Positions 53,095-61,475 of a stretch of DNA of 64,000 nucleotides are shown here, in pieces. The stretch is from Paludibacteraceae bacterium. GTDB taxonomy: Bacteria > Bacteroidota > Bacteroidia > Bacteroidales > Paludibacteraceae. Under the pieces are notes generated by a model. That model worked only from the letters and a program-made list of their open reading frames with translations, made no database searches and had not been told where the DNA came from. The stretch spans positions 16,779 to 80,778 of the forward strand of contig JAFTSS010000004.1 in the NCBI GenBank assembly GCA_017467185.1, given 5' to 3'. Made by a program: the position numbers and the translations under genes. The first letter of the stretch is position 1, and every line of letters begins with the position of its first letter.

Positions 53095-54105
53095 TTAGTG
53101 TTTGTGATTGCTTGAGAGGAGGCCACAGGCAGCCATGATGTCTTCGCCTCGTGATCGGCGGATGGTGCAGATGACGCCGTTGTCGGTGAGGTAGTCGCGT
53201 AGCCAAATCATGTGTTCGTCGTTAGGGCTGTGCATGTCCATGCCTGGAATGGCGTGCCAGCGGATGAGATTTACGCGGCAGGTGAAGCCTTTGAGTAAGC
53301 GAACGAGTTCGCTTGCGTGGCGTTGCATGTCGTTAAGTCCCTCGAAGACAATATATTCAAATGAGATGCGGCGTTGGTGCTCCCAATCGTATTTTTTGAT
53401 TTCGTCGATTACGCGGGTTATGCTGTAGGCTTTTTCGGCTGGCATAATCTTTATGCGTTCGTCAGGGAATGGGTTGTGGAGCGATATGGCGAGGTGACAC
53501 TCGGTTTTGTCGAGGAACTCTTTCATGCCTGGGATAAGTCCTACGCTCGACACTGTGATGCGACGAGGGCTCCATGCAAATCCCCAATCGGCAGTTAGAA
53601 TTTCGCAAGTGCGAAGTATTTCGAGTGTGTTATCGAATGGTTCGCCCATGCCCATGAACACGATGTTTGTGAGTCGGTCAATCTCAGGAATACCACATAT
53701 TTGGTTCATGATTTCGGCTGCTGTGAGGCTACCGCTCCAACCCTGTTTGCCTGTCATGCAGAATTGGCAATTCATTTTGCATCCTACTTGACATGAAACG
53801 CAGAGAGTGCCACGGTCGTCTTCGGGAATGAATACCGTTTCGATTTGACCATGAGCGGTTTGGAAGAGATATTTTTTAGTGCCGTCAACTGAAGCTGCCG
53901 ACCAACTTGGCTCAGTGATGCCAACGCAGTAGTTGGCTTTGAGCGCATCGCGACCTTTGACTGAGATGTTGGTCATTTGGTCAATAGAAGTTACATGTTT
54001 TTTGTAAATCCAATCGGCAATTTGTTTGCCTGTAAAGGCTGGTAATCCAACTTTTTGGGCAATCTCTTTAAGTTCAGCGAGTGTATGACCTAATAATGGA
54101 GCCAT
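53095..54105 (-). CDS. rlmN: 23S rRNA (adenine2503-C2)-methyltransferase RlmN
   Basis: Radical-SAM methyltransferase that methylates 23S rRNA A2503 and some tRNAs. 336 residues. An N-terminal RNA-binding domain covers about 1-85, the radical-SAM cluster motif CKMNCQFC (about 109-116), with GMGEPFDN near 151. The second catalytic Cys is in the C-terminal MAACGLL. The length is slightly below the usual 345-350. It has its own promoter about 190 bases upstream. The identification is secure. Confidence 0.94.
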   Translation of the reverse strand: MAPLLGHTLAELKEIAQKVGLPAFTGKQIADWIYKKHVTSIDQMTNISVKGRDALKANYCVGITEPSWSAASVDGTKKYLFQTAHGQIETVFIPEDDRGTLCVSCQVGCKMNCQFCMTGKQGWSGSLTAAEIMNQICGIPEIDRLTNIVFMGMGEPFDNTLEILRTCEILTADWGFAWSPRRITVSSVGLIPGMKEFLDKTECHLAISLHNPFPDERIKIMPAEKAYSITRVIDEIKKYDWEHQRRISFEYIVFEGLNDMQRHASELVRLLKGFTCRVNLIRWHAIPGMDMHSPNDEHMIWLRDYLTDNGVICTIRRSRGEDIMAACGLLSSNHKH

Positions 54106-54173
54106 ATTAATGAGGAATGAGGAGTTAGGAATTAGGAATGAGGAGTTAGGAATTAGGAATGAGGAATTATGAA

Positions 54174-54284
54174 TTATGCATTATGCATTGTGAATTGTGT
54201 ATTAATAATGGTGTTGTCTAAAAACAAGAAAGGGCAGCCTTCGCGGCTACCACAATCTTTTCTTAACCTTAAATCTAATACCAT
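54174..54284 (-). CDS. Possible 36-residue leader ORF before rlmN
   Basis: Minus-strand ATG at 54284 (MVLDLRLRKDCGSREG...), seven bases after the predicted transcription start, ending at a TAA in an ATTATGAATT arm. It reads through the hairpin at 54230-54253. The sequence CATGGTATTAGATTTAAGGT at its start seems familiar from other Bacteroidales leaders. Translation is unproven. Confidence 0.35.
   Translation of the reverse strand: MVLDLRLRKDCGSREGCPFLFLDNTIINTQFTMHNA
54230..54253 (-). terminator. Hairpin in the rlmN leader
   Basis: GGTAGCC and GGCTGCC pair around a GCGAA loop, followed by CTTTCTTGTTTTTAG on the minus strand. It could be an attenuator; the T tract is interrupted. Confidence 0.4.
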
Positions 54285-54297
54285 GAAAAACACGTTG

Positions 54298-54327
54298 CAA
54301 AGTTACGACTTTTTCTTGAATTAGCAA
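54298..54327 (-). promoter_or_regulatory. Predicted promoter of rlmN
   Basis: On the minus strand TTG (54327-54325), 19 bases, then TAACTTTG (54305-54298). Confidence 0.7.
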
Positions 54328-54708
54328 GTGTTTTGATGAAAAAGTTGAATTATTTGATTTTATTTAACATTTTAAAAGATTGTTTTGTATTGTATTTTGT
54401 TGGTTAATTAACTGATATGCTTTTGTTTATATGTGTTTATGTGTTGTTTTATAAAATGTGTTGTACAGCATGTTTTTGAGTGTTTTATAAGAGTGAAATA
54501 TGCGTTTTTGGGGTGCAATAAGGAATGTTTTGGGGTATGTTGGGGTGATATTTGGCGAAAAATTGGAGAATTTGTGTGTTTTTATGAAAAAATAGGCAAA
54601 TAGAGATTGTGAGTGGTTGTTGAAAATGGCGGTTTTCTTCGGTGCAGTTATCTTGTACGTTGCTTGAGTTAATTCAAGAGTGTATTATATTCTTTCTTTA
54701 TGATAGTT

Positions 54709-54790
54709 GTTTGATTGATTTTATTTTTGTAAATTTGCGATGGTATATAGTACGCTTAAGTAGGTTGATTTTTATAGTATTTATGCTAAT
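54709..54790 (+). ncRNA. Decayed 5' part of the structured RNA family
   Basis: TTGTTTGATTGATTTTATTT and the following GTAAATTTGCGATGGTATAT match the promoter and 5' hairpin region of copy 2 (50121-50210) with changes, but the conserved core is absent. It is probably a remnant third copy. Confidence 0.45.
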
Positions 54791-54923
54791 ATATATATAA
54801 TTTCGTGAAAAAAGGTTAATTTTGTTAAAAAATGTTGTTTTTAGTAAAATTTTGAGGTAAATCGATTATATTATATATAGAAAATCATAAAAATAAAAAT
54901 AACCTTAAAAAACATGTAACCTC

Positions 54924-55417
54924 ATGGAAGGAAAAATCATAAAAGGTATCAAATACCAACTAGATGAGAGAGAATTGACTGCAAAAGTTATCTGAAAAAA
55001 GGATATTCTGGCGATATTGTTATCCCCGAAACAGTGATTAACCAAAACGTATTGTATAAAGTTACATGTATTGATGCATCAGCGTTCGCTAAGTGCGCAT
55101 CTCTTACATCTGTTGCTATCCCTAATAGCGTAACAACTATTGGACAACTTGCATTCTCTCATTGCCGCTCTCTTATCTCTATCAATATTCCAGATGGAGT
55201 GAAGCAAATTGGAGCCCTTGCATTTAATGCGTGTGAATCTCTTTCTTCTATCAACATCCCTAACAATGTAACAACTGTTGGATTTCAAGCTTTTGGTGGT
55301 TGTGAATCTCTTAAATCTATTACATTTAAGGGTACAATAAATCAATGGAAAGAAATAGATTGTACAGATGAAGATTATGTAGTGCATTGCATTGATGGAA
55401 TTTATGATTTTGAATAA
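54924..55417 (+). pseudogene. BspA-like leucine-rich repeat gene, frameshifted
   Basis: The ATG at 54924 (MEGKIIKGIKYQLDE) meets a TGA at 54993 after 23 codons, but the next frame continues at once with LKKGYSGDIVIPETV and then three LRR_5 units (CASLTSVAIPNSVTTIGQLAF, each about 23 residues) to 55417. One inserted or lost base around TTATCTGAAAAAAGG explains this. The joined product would be about 164 residues, short for a surface BspA-like protein, with no signal peptide. The intact downstream part could begin at the GTG at 55034. Confidence 0.75.
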
Positions 55418-55428
55418 TTCACTAATAA

Positions 55429-55460
55429 GGCATTCGGGATTGACACCCCGAATGCCTACT
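55429..55460 (+). terminator. Hairpin after the LRR gene
   Basis: AGGCATTCGGG and CCCCGAATGCCT pair around a short loop, 12 bases after the stop; the T tract is poor. Confidence 0.55.
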
Positions 55461-55646
55461 AAAACATTAAAAATACCTCTCTCAAAGTTTGGATTTGCGA
55501 CATTTTATTTGTAATTTTGTTGCGAAATTTGCGACAGTATTATTACGCACGTTTTACAAATGACTCATGGTTCAATTATTATACCCTTGAATAGTAAGTG
55601 TAAAATAATGAGGCGATTTTGAATAATAACCACAATCCCAACCTAA

Positions 55647-55736
55647 ACAACCCGCGAAGCCCTACTCCGCTACTGCCACCTCGACACCCTCGCAATGGTC
55701 AAGATATGGCAAAAGTTGAAAGAAGTAGTAAAATGA
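55647..55736 (+). pseudogene. 3' fragment of a DUF2779-family gene
   Basis: This 29-codon piece reads TREALLRYCHLDTLAMVKIW followed by QKLKEVVK and a stop. This is the characteristic C-terminus of DUF2779-domain proteins (REALLRYCELDTLAMV type), which carry a nuclease-like domain. A TAA lies immediately upstream in frame (55644-55646), so only the tail survives. Confidence 0.65.
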
Positions 55737-55769
55737 TATATTAAATTAACAACAATAATAATCTTAAAA

Positions 55770-57119
55770 TTGAATAATATTATGAAAAAACAATCAACAA
55801 AAGAAGGAATAGTGCTAAATTGCATGTATGTCGGTAGCTACCTATCGTCTAATCTTGGACATGAAGTTATTAATATGTATCAAGCAGATAATGGAAAATA
55901 TTATATTTACCTTAATTCAACAGGTAATTTTGCAGAAGAACATAGTGAAAAGATAGATAAAATGCTTTTTGTAAAACATTATGTCCAAGGAGTATTTGAG
56001 GTAATAGGAAAAGCAGAAGGATTAGAAGATGTTCCAGGTGCCAATATGTCGCTCAGTAGAGATGTAAAATTTGATGGTGTAGATGAGGAAATTTTTGAAT
56101 TGCAGAAAGGTTATGTTGATAATGAAGGCGGAGTATTTTATGGAGGCAAATCTATTTTTGATATATTCAATGGTGCAGAACAACAGAGTATCTTTATTAC
56201 CTATAAGGCTGAGAAAGTTTATCGAACTAAAAATGGGATGCGTATATTTATCTGTTGTAAAAATTTAAAAAATGAATTTAATTTATTGGGAACAATATCA
56301 GAAGAAAAAGAACATAATATTAAAATCATTGAATTACCAGAATATAACCAGGCATCACAGTCGCTTAAGCAGTACATTTATCCTACCAATACAAACTCCT
56401 ACGATAATTTGTTAAATTTAATTAATGACGAAAGGTTATGGGAGGATAATATTAAAAAGGTTGATCGTTGTGAATTAAAGTCACCACGCAAAGTCTCTTT
56501 GTTCGACATTTGCCAAATTCAGAATAATGAAAATTGTTTTTCAAATGCGCTTGCCTATTTTATGACACGTCCAGAGTATTATGGGCTATGGAAGGGATTT
56601 TTTGAAAAATATGGTATTACACTAAATAAGAATTTTCTCGTTGAACGTGAGGTGTCATCAAAAATTAAAGATGATAAATGGAATCATAAAGAAAAGCCAA
56701 ATGGAGGTCGTATAGATTTACTTATTAGTGATGAAGAAAATATAGTTGTCATCGAAAATAAAATAAAATCGGATGTTAATGCGGTTGATGCTGATAAAGA
56801 CAATAGTACGCAATTAGATAGATATGTGAATTATGTAGAATGGGTTTCTATACAAAATTATAAGAATAAACCAAATTGTTTGTTTTTAATTCTAACTCCC
56901 AAATACAATATTCCTACTATTAGCGAGGAGATGGGAAAGATATACAAAATCATTACTTATGCTGAATTGTATAGCTATTTGGAAAAATTATCAGTATTTT
57001 CTAATGACACTAATTTTGTTGCATTTTTCGAAGCAATGAAACGACATACCTACGAGAATGTAAATGATTATCTCTATTATGAGATGCAAGAAAAGTTCTT
57101 TAGACGCATTTTCGAATAA
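55770..57119 (+). CDS. PD-(D/E)XK nuclease superfamily protein (PDDEXK_4-like)
   Basis: 449 residues, AT-rich. The C-terminal domain (about 250-449) has the fold's core: VEREVSS, then GGRIDLLISDEENIVVIENK with Asp and Glu-x-Lys at the expected 15-residue spacing, then QLDRYVNYVEW and CLFLILTPKY. The N-terminal 230 residues resemble nothing I know. An alternative start is Met5 (55782). It lies directly after the DUF2779 tail fragment. Members of this superfamily occur in restriction, phage-defence and repair loci; the exact role is unknown. Confidence 0.82.
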   Translation: MNNIMKKQSTKEGIVLNCMYVGSYLSSNLGHEVINMYQADNGKYYIYLNSTGNFAEEHSEKIDKMLFVKHYVQGVFEVIGKAEGLEDVPGANMSLSRDVKFDGVDEEIFELQKGYVDNEGGVFYGGKSIFDIFNGAEQQSIFITYKAEKVYRTKNGMRIFICCKNLKNEFNLLGTISEEKEHNIKIIELPEYNQASQSLKQYIYPTNTNSYDNLLNLINDERLWEDNIKKVDRCELKSPRKVSLFDICQIQNNENCFSNALAYFMTRPEYYGLWKGFFEKYGITLNKNFLVEREVSSKIKDDKWNHKEKPNGGRIDLLISDEENIVVIENKIKSDVNAVDADKDNSTQLDRYVNYVEWVSIQNYKNKPNCLFLILTPKYNIPTISEEMGKIYKIITYAELYSYLEKLSVFSNDTNFVAFFEAMKRHTYENVNDYLYYEMQEKFFRRIFE

Positions 57120-57182
57120 CCCCAAAAGGAGGATGCCGAAAATCCTAAAATAGAGTAGGTTTATATTTTAAATTATTGTACT

Positions 57183-57653
57183 ATGGGTTTTTTAAAAGGC
57201 AATTTAGGCTTAGGTCCTAAGAATTTAGCAAAAAATGAACATGATAAAACTATTCAACAACATATTTATTATAATCTTGAGAATATAATTGATTTCTATA
57301 AAAAGTTACGAACATTTTATCAAAAAGATATAGATATAATCCACTGGGAGGGTAATTGGCAAAAAAATGTTAATGATTTGTATAAAAAATATGGTATAAA
57401 TCCTGAATATGTTGAATCAAAAAATTGGGAACATCGTATTAAATTAGAAGTTTTTATTGACAGATTACCAGAAACCCCGACTATCTTTGATATTAAATAT
57501 CTCTTTAATGAAAGCTTGCAAGGGGAATTAGAATGGGTTTGCCAATTTTCTATTGATGGAGAATTGATAAGTAATAAATTAAAAAAATATAAGCAAGCGA
57601 TAGAATATAGTGAAGATTACTACAAAGAATATTTTAAAGACGATGATAAATGA
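57183..57653 (+). CDS. Hypothetical protein
   Basis: 156 residues, soluble, charged and aromatic-rich (Tyr, Trp, Lys), AT-rich codon use. Segments YYNLENIIDFYKKLRTFYQK and ELEWVCQFSIDGELISNKLK suggest a mixed helix and strand fold. No motif is recognised. It follows the nuclease gene by 63 bases on the same strand and could be its partner or an immunity-like protein, by position only. Confidence 0.65.
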   Translation: MGFLKGNLGLGPKNLAKNEHDKTIQQHIYYNLENIIDFYKKLRTFYQKDIDIIHWEGNWQKNVNDLYKKYGINPEYVESKNWEHRIKLEVFIDRLPETPTIFDIKYLFNESLQGELEWVCQFSIDGELISNKLKKYKQAIEYSEDYYKEYFKDDDK

Positions 57654-57880
57654 CTATAAAAACAAAAAATCGTCTATATTTTTAGAAAATATGTCTATTT
57701 ATTTAGTAAAATAATCTAGAAACTGTCTACTTATTTTAGGAAAAGAAAACCAACTTGCAAAGTTGCAAAGTACTGCCAAAGCGCCTGAATATAAATAAGT
57801 TTCATGAAGTTTGCAACTTCGCAAGTTTGCAAATAGTATTTTGAATTTTCAAATACACAACAAAAGATAAATCTATAAAA

Positions 57881-57915
57881 CACCAAAGGCTGAGTCTATG
57901 GCTCAGCCTTTGGTG
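57881..57915. terminator. Bidirectional terminator between converging genes
   Basis: A perfect 14-bp stem CACCAAAGGCTGAG / CTCAGCCTTTGGTG with a 7-nt loop, directly after the stop of the minus-strand gene at 57916 and downstream of the plus-strand gene at 57653. Confidence 0.85.
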
Positions 57916-58542
57916 TTAAAATGAAATAAATATTTCACCTTTTAAATATCTTACATGACGTTCGCTGTAACATTGTGGCGCTGGATTGATATAACAGCCG
58001 GTGAAGGTGGATTGTGTTGTTGGTTGGTGTTTGTTTTTGTGTAAATCAGCCCAATACTCTTTTGTGAGGTCGTTGAATGGAGCGTCGGTTTCGTATTCGG
58101 CGATTGTTGTGCCATCTGTTTTGGCGTATTTGAGGTTTTTGTTGGGTTCGCAATACAAGAAACTATCTTGGTTGAATTGTTGGGCAAGGTCTATAGCGAA
58201 TTGAATCAATTTGGAGAACTCACCAACCTCGCAATGTTGTTTGTTATTGTAATTGAAAATTACAAGTGATTTTGCGAAGGTCTGTGTTTCATTTTCTTCT
58301 CCAATATTCTCTCTAAAACTACCATAAATAGGCATATAAGAATATTTTCGGGACTTGATAGTTGAAATCAACTCTCTTATTTTATCAAAATCACTATTAC
58401 CATAACCAATGACAATAAATCCATAACAGGAATATCTGTCTAATTTCTGTTTTGCTCTGTTTTCGTTAATATTTACGAGTGGAGCCCCATTACAAGTAGC
58501 AGGACTAAAATCACTCAAAAAGTTTTTGTTTAATGTTTTCAT
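57916..58542 (-). CDS. Hypothetical protein, weakly DUF3293-like
   Basis: 208 residues with no signal peptide. The pattern SCYGFIVIGYGN, RKYSYMPIYGSFREN, TFAKSLVIFNYN and FAIDLAQQFNQDSFLYCEP is reminiscent of DUF3293 (a small alpha/beta family with a conserved Glu-x-Ser/Thr-Phe and a Phe-x-Gln near the C-terminus), but the match is by eye. Codon use is closer to the core genes than its neighbours. It ends at a strong terminator. Confidence 0.55.
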   Translation of the reverse strand: MKTLNKNFLSDFSPATCNGAPLVNINENRAKQKLDRYSCYGFIVIGYGNSDFDKIRELISTIKSRKYSYMPIYGSFRENIGEENETQTFAKSLVIFNYNNKQHCEVGEFSKLIQFAIDLAQQFNQDSFLYCEPNKNLKYAKTDGTTIAEYETDAPFNDLTKEYWADLHKNKHQPTTQSTFTGCYINPAPQCYSERHVRYLKGEIFISF

Positions 58543-58599
58543 ATTCCGTTAACTGTTTTTTTTTATTTAGTTTAAATTGTTAATATATAGCAATATATA

Positions 58600-58712
58600 T
58601 TCTCTTACCCTTTCAGGGTTTGTTGTATAATGGATATCTCACCGGGGGTTGACACCCCCGTCTGTGGTCTATCACGCCTTCGGCGTTCTTTTCCCCACTA
58701 GACACCAATAAT
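58600..58712. repeat. CCCTTTCAGGGT / CGGGGGTTGACACCCCCG palindromes
   Basis: A short series of hairpins (ACCCTTTCAGGGT, CGGGGGTTGACACCCCCG, ACGCCTTCGGCGT) related to the set at 49860-50095. It is non-coding. Confidence 0.55.
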
Positions 58713-58750
58713 GAATGTAAGTCTTTCATAATGTGGAATAAATTAAAAAG

Positions 58751-60418
58751 TTAAAACCCGATACGACGAGTGGTGTGGTTGTTGAATAGTTCGCATTTGC
58801 AAGCTTCGTGGATGGCGTCGATGGTGATTGTGTCGTCGCCTGATAGCACTGCGTTGACGATTTGTTTGCGGGCGATGTTTTCGATTTGACCACCGCTGAA
58901 AGAGTATTCTTTGGCTAAGTTGTAGGCTTCTTGCTCGGTGATGTCGGGCAACATACTGTGCCAAATGTGTTTGCTTTCGGCTGGCGTTGGTTTTGGAAAT
59001 TCGATTTTGTAGAGAAAACGTCGTTCGAATGCCGAGTCGAGATTGCCTGTGAGGTTGGTTGTGGCAATCATTATGCCTTCGAGATTTTCCATCTCTTGAA
59101 GGATAATATTTTGCATTGCATTTTCCATTTTATCAACACCCGATACGGCACCTTCGTTGCGTTTGCAGAGGATAGCATCTGCCTCGTTGAACAAAAGTAT
59201 AGGGGCTAAATCGCATTGTTTACAATAGCTTTTGTATTTGTCGAAAATAGCTTTGGTATTTTTCTCTGTGTCGCCAACCCATTTGCTGCGTAAATTTGGC
59301 ACATCGACAATCATAATATCACGACCAGTGCTTCGTGCTAATTGCAATACCGACTCGGTTTTGCCTGTACCCGGCGCACCATAGAATATGCAGGCAAAGC
59401 CACGACGCATGCCATGTTTCACTAAATTTTCTTGCACAGAAGCAAATCGGTCGGCTTGCAAGAGAGAGTCGAGTTGTTGGATTTGTTTGCTGACTGTTGA
59501 GTTGAAAAAGAGTTGTTTAGGCGTGATTGAATCGGCTGATTTGAGGTCGCGAGTGTTTTTAGTTGGAGTTCTCTTTTCTATTTCGCTTAAAAATGTCTCT
59601 TTAGCCTTATCGGTTAGTTTCCACGCATTGCTTTCTACTTGACCATCGCTATTGCAATGTTCTACAAGACCGTCTGTTTGCAAATCGTGCGACCCCTCTT
59701 CGAGCGCTGATGCTTGCCAGCGTGCCACGTGTGCACGAGGGAAAAAGTCTTCAATATCACTTCTTGTTATATGCTCGTCGTCATTTTGAATATAAAGATT
59801 AATCATTACGCAGAGTATTATTAAATTATCATTTACAAAAGCTATATTAATAAATTTAGATAACTCATACGCAATTGTAAGATGAGGATTGTTGCGTATC
59901 AAAAGATTTAGGTTTTCTCGAAAATATTCAAAAGAGATATTATCTTTACGTTTATCATTCATTAAATCATGTAGTTCATCTATCCATTGGTCGATAGGTA
60001 GATTTTTATACTCTTGTGGGATGTAGGTCGTATTCTCACGTATAGCTTTGACTAATTCGCCAGGGATAGAGTAGGAAACATCGTTTTTGTCATTTTTTGA
60101 TTTACGGATAAGTTTTTTCTTTTCTAATTCCTCGATAGCCGACCAATAGGTTAGGATTTTCACTTTATTGCAATCAAAGAAACGAGCAATGTCGGAAATA
60201 ACGATGCAGGTATCCGAAAAGTCGTTGAAGAAAGCAGAAAACATCATGGCTGCATCGTCAGAGATGTCGAGATGTTTAGCCAATCTTTTGATGTAAGGTT
60301 TGGCTGCTTTGATGTTAGTTGCAGACAATTTGTTGTCTTCCATTTTGCTGATAATGGCGTCAATCAATTGAATTTGAGGCATGTTGTCTAATTCTACAAG
60401 TGTCTTTTTTGCTTTCAT
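58751..60418 (-). CDS. AAA ATPase with N-terminal winged-helix-like region
   Basis: From the ATG at 60418 (MKAKKTLVEL) 555 residues. The N-terminal 280 residues are helical with a likely winged helix (DIARFFDCNKVKILTYWSAI). The classic AAA module spans about 300-540: Walker A FYGAPGTGKTE, Walker B ILLFNEADAIL, sensor MIATTNL and arginine finger FERRF. In Walker B the usual Asp before Glu is Asn, a variant I recall seeing in related Bacteroidales ATPases. It is CDC48-like in character and stands alone; the substrate is unknown. Confidence 0.85.
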   Translation of the reverse strand: MKAKKTLVELDNMPQIQLIDAIISKMEDNKLSATNIKAAKPYIKRLAKHLDISDDAAMMFSAFFNDFSDTCIVISDIARFFDCNKVKILTYWSAIEELEKKKLIRKSKNDKNDVSYSIPGELVKAIRENTTYIPQEYKNLPIDQWIDELHDLMNDKRKDNISFEYFRENLNLLIRNNPHLTIAYELSKFINIAFVNDNLIILCVMINLYIQNDDEHITRSDIEDFFPRAHVARWQASALEEGSHDLQTDGLVEHCNSDGQVESNAWKLTDKAKETFLSEIEKRTPTKNTRDLKSADSITPKQLFFNSTVSKQIQQLDSLLQADRFASVQENLVKHGMRRGFACIFYGAPGTGKTESVLQLARSTGRDIMIVDVPNLRSKWVGDTEKNTKAIFDKYKSYCKQCDLAPILLFNEADAILCKRNEGAVSGVDKMENAMQNIILQEMENLEGIMIATTNLTGNLDSAFERRFLYKIEFPKPTPAESKHIWHSMLPDITEQEAYNLAKEYSFSGGQIENIARKQIVNAVLSGDDTITIDAIHEACKCELFNNHTTRRIGF

Positions 60419-60618
60419 AATGTTATATTTTAAAAGTTTATTAAATGGTTTTCCCCTTGCGGTTTGGATATTTGTGATAATATAATATAACAAAACCTTA
60501 TCCTTTTTTTAATGCAAAGGAGTTATTTTTTTTTCTGAATTGTAAATTTCATTGTAAAATTAGCTTCTGTTTTTTGACAACTTTTGACAATCGGGAAAAT
60601 GTTTATTATATAAAAAAA

Positions 60619-60860
60619 TAATCCGCTCCTACTGGCTGAGTAGAGAGCGGATTTTTATTTTGAAAATCGCACTGCCGTTTTGTTGAGAAAAATTCCTATT
60701 GTGCAAGATTTGAGGTGTTCCAGTTCGTTGTAATTTGCTGACCTTTGTGATTACAACTCTTTTTGAGAGAAGCGTAGCTCGCTATTGATAAAGGAAGTTA
60801 GCCTCGGTGATGTTAAAAAGTAGCATTTTGTACTATTAGAATTGCAAGATTGTGCCAATG
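60619..60860. repeat. AATCCGCTCCTAC repeat, long copy 3
   Basis: Hairpin ATCCGCTCCTACT / AGTAGAGAGCGGAT then TTTTTAT, AAAATCGCACTGCCGTTTTG, AAGATTTGAGGTGTTCC, ACAACTCTTTTTGAGAGAAG and TTTTGTACTATTAGAATTGC, as in copy 2. It lies between divergent genes, where no shared terminator would be needed. The rest of the gap (60861-61010) shows no other structure. Confidence 0.75.
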
Positions 60861-61010
60861 TTTTATTGAAGTTTCATATTTTTTTGGGGGGCAACTATTT
60901 AAATAATTATTTTGTTATAATATTGTGCATGTAGCATATAGCGGTATATTTTCTATCCATTGTTGGTCTATATAAGGAAGCAGACTAATTCGTAATCTGA
61001 GACTTGGAAT

Positions 61011-61418
61011 ATGGATCTTGTCGTATTGCGTTGGTGTTATGATAATAATGTACATTCAGATTTTGTTATTAAAAAATATCGTTTTTCGGATATTCTTGTT
61101 GAGGACTATATATTAGAATATTATGAGAAAGATTTGTCTGAATATAAAAATGATTATCAAGAGTATAATAGGAAGTTTAATATTATATTAGAGAATATGT
61201 TTGAAGATATATTTTATGAAATCCGTACTAAATTTAGATATCAATTTTGTGAGTTTATATTGCCACGATTAAAGCGGTTTAAGGAAATTTCATTAGCATA
61301 CCCTTCTGATTTAGGTGAAGAGGGTTGGGATAAATATGTTCAAGAAGCTATAGATGAAATAGAAAAAGAAAAGACTTTTGATAAATTTGTTGATAGGATA
61401 GATGATTTTTGTTGGTGA
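61011..61418 (+). CDS. Hypothetical protein upstream of the DUF262 gene
   Basis: 135 residues, highly charged, with many Tyr, Asp, Glu and Lys and long helices (EYNRKFNIILENMFEDIFYE). No signal peptide or named motif. It is separated by about 57 bases from the DUF262 start on the same strand, so it may be a partner. The N-terminus could be truncated; I see no good promoter. Confidence 0.6.
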   Translation: MDLVVLRWCYDNNVHSDFVIKKYRFSDILVEDYILEYYEKDLSEYKNDYQEYNRKFNIILENMFEDIFYEIRTKFRYQFCEFILPRLKRFKEISLAYPSDLGEEGWDKYVQEAIDEIEKEKTFDKFVDRIDDFCW

Positions 61419-61475
61419 AGTGGGTGAGTGTGAAATAAAATGTTTATATTTGCAGAAAAATTAAAGGTATATATT

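Noticed and set aside
52913..53206. 97-codon minus-strand ORF
   Set aside because: It runs from the 3' end of rlmN into the AATCCGCTCCTAC repeat; the amino-acid sequence is low in complexity and not protein-like.
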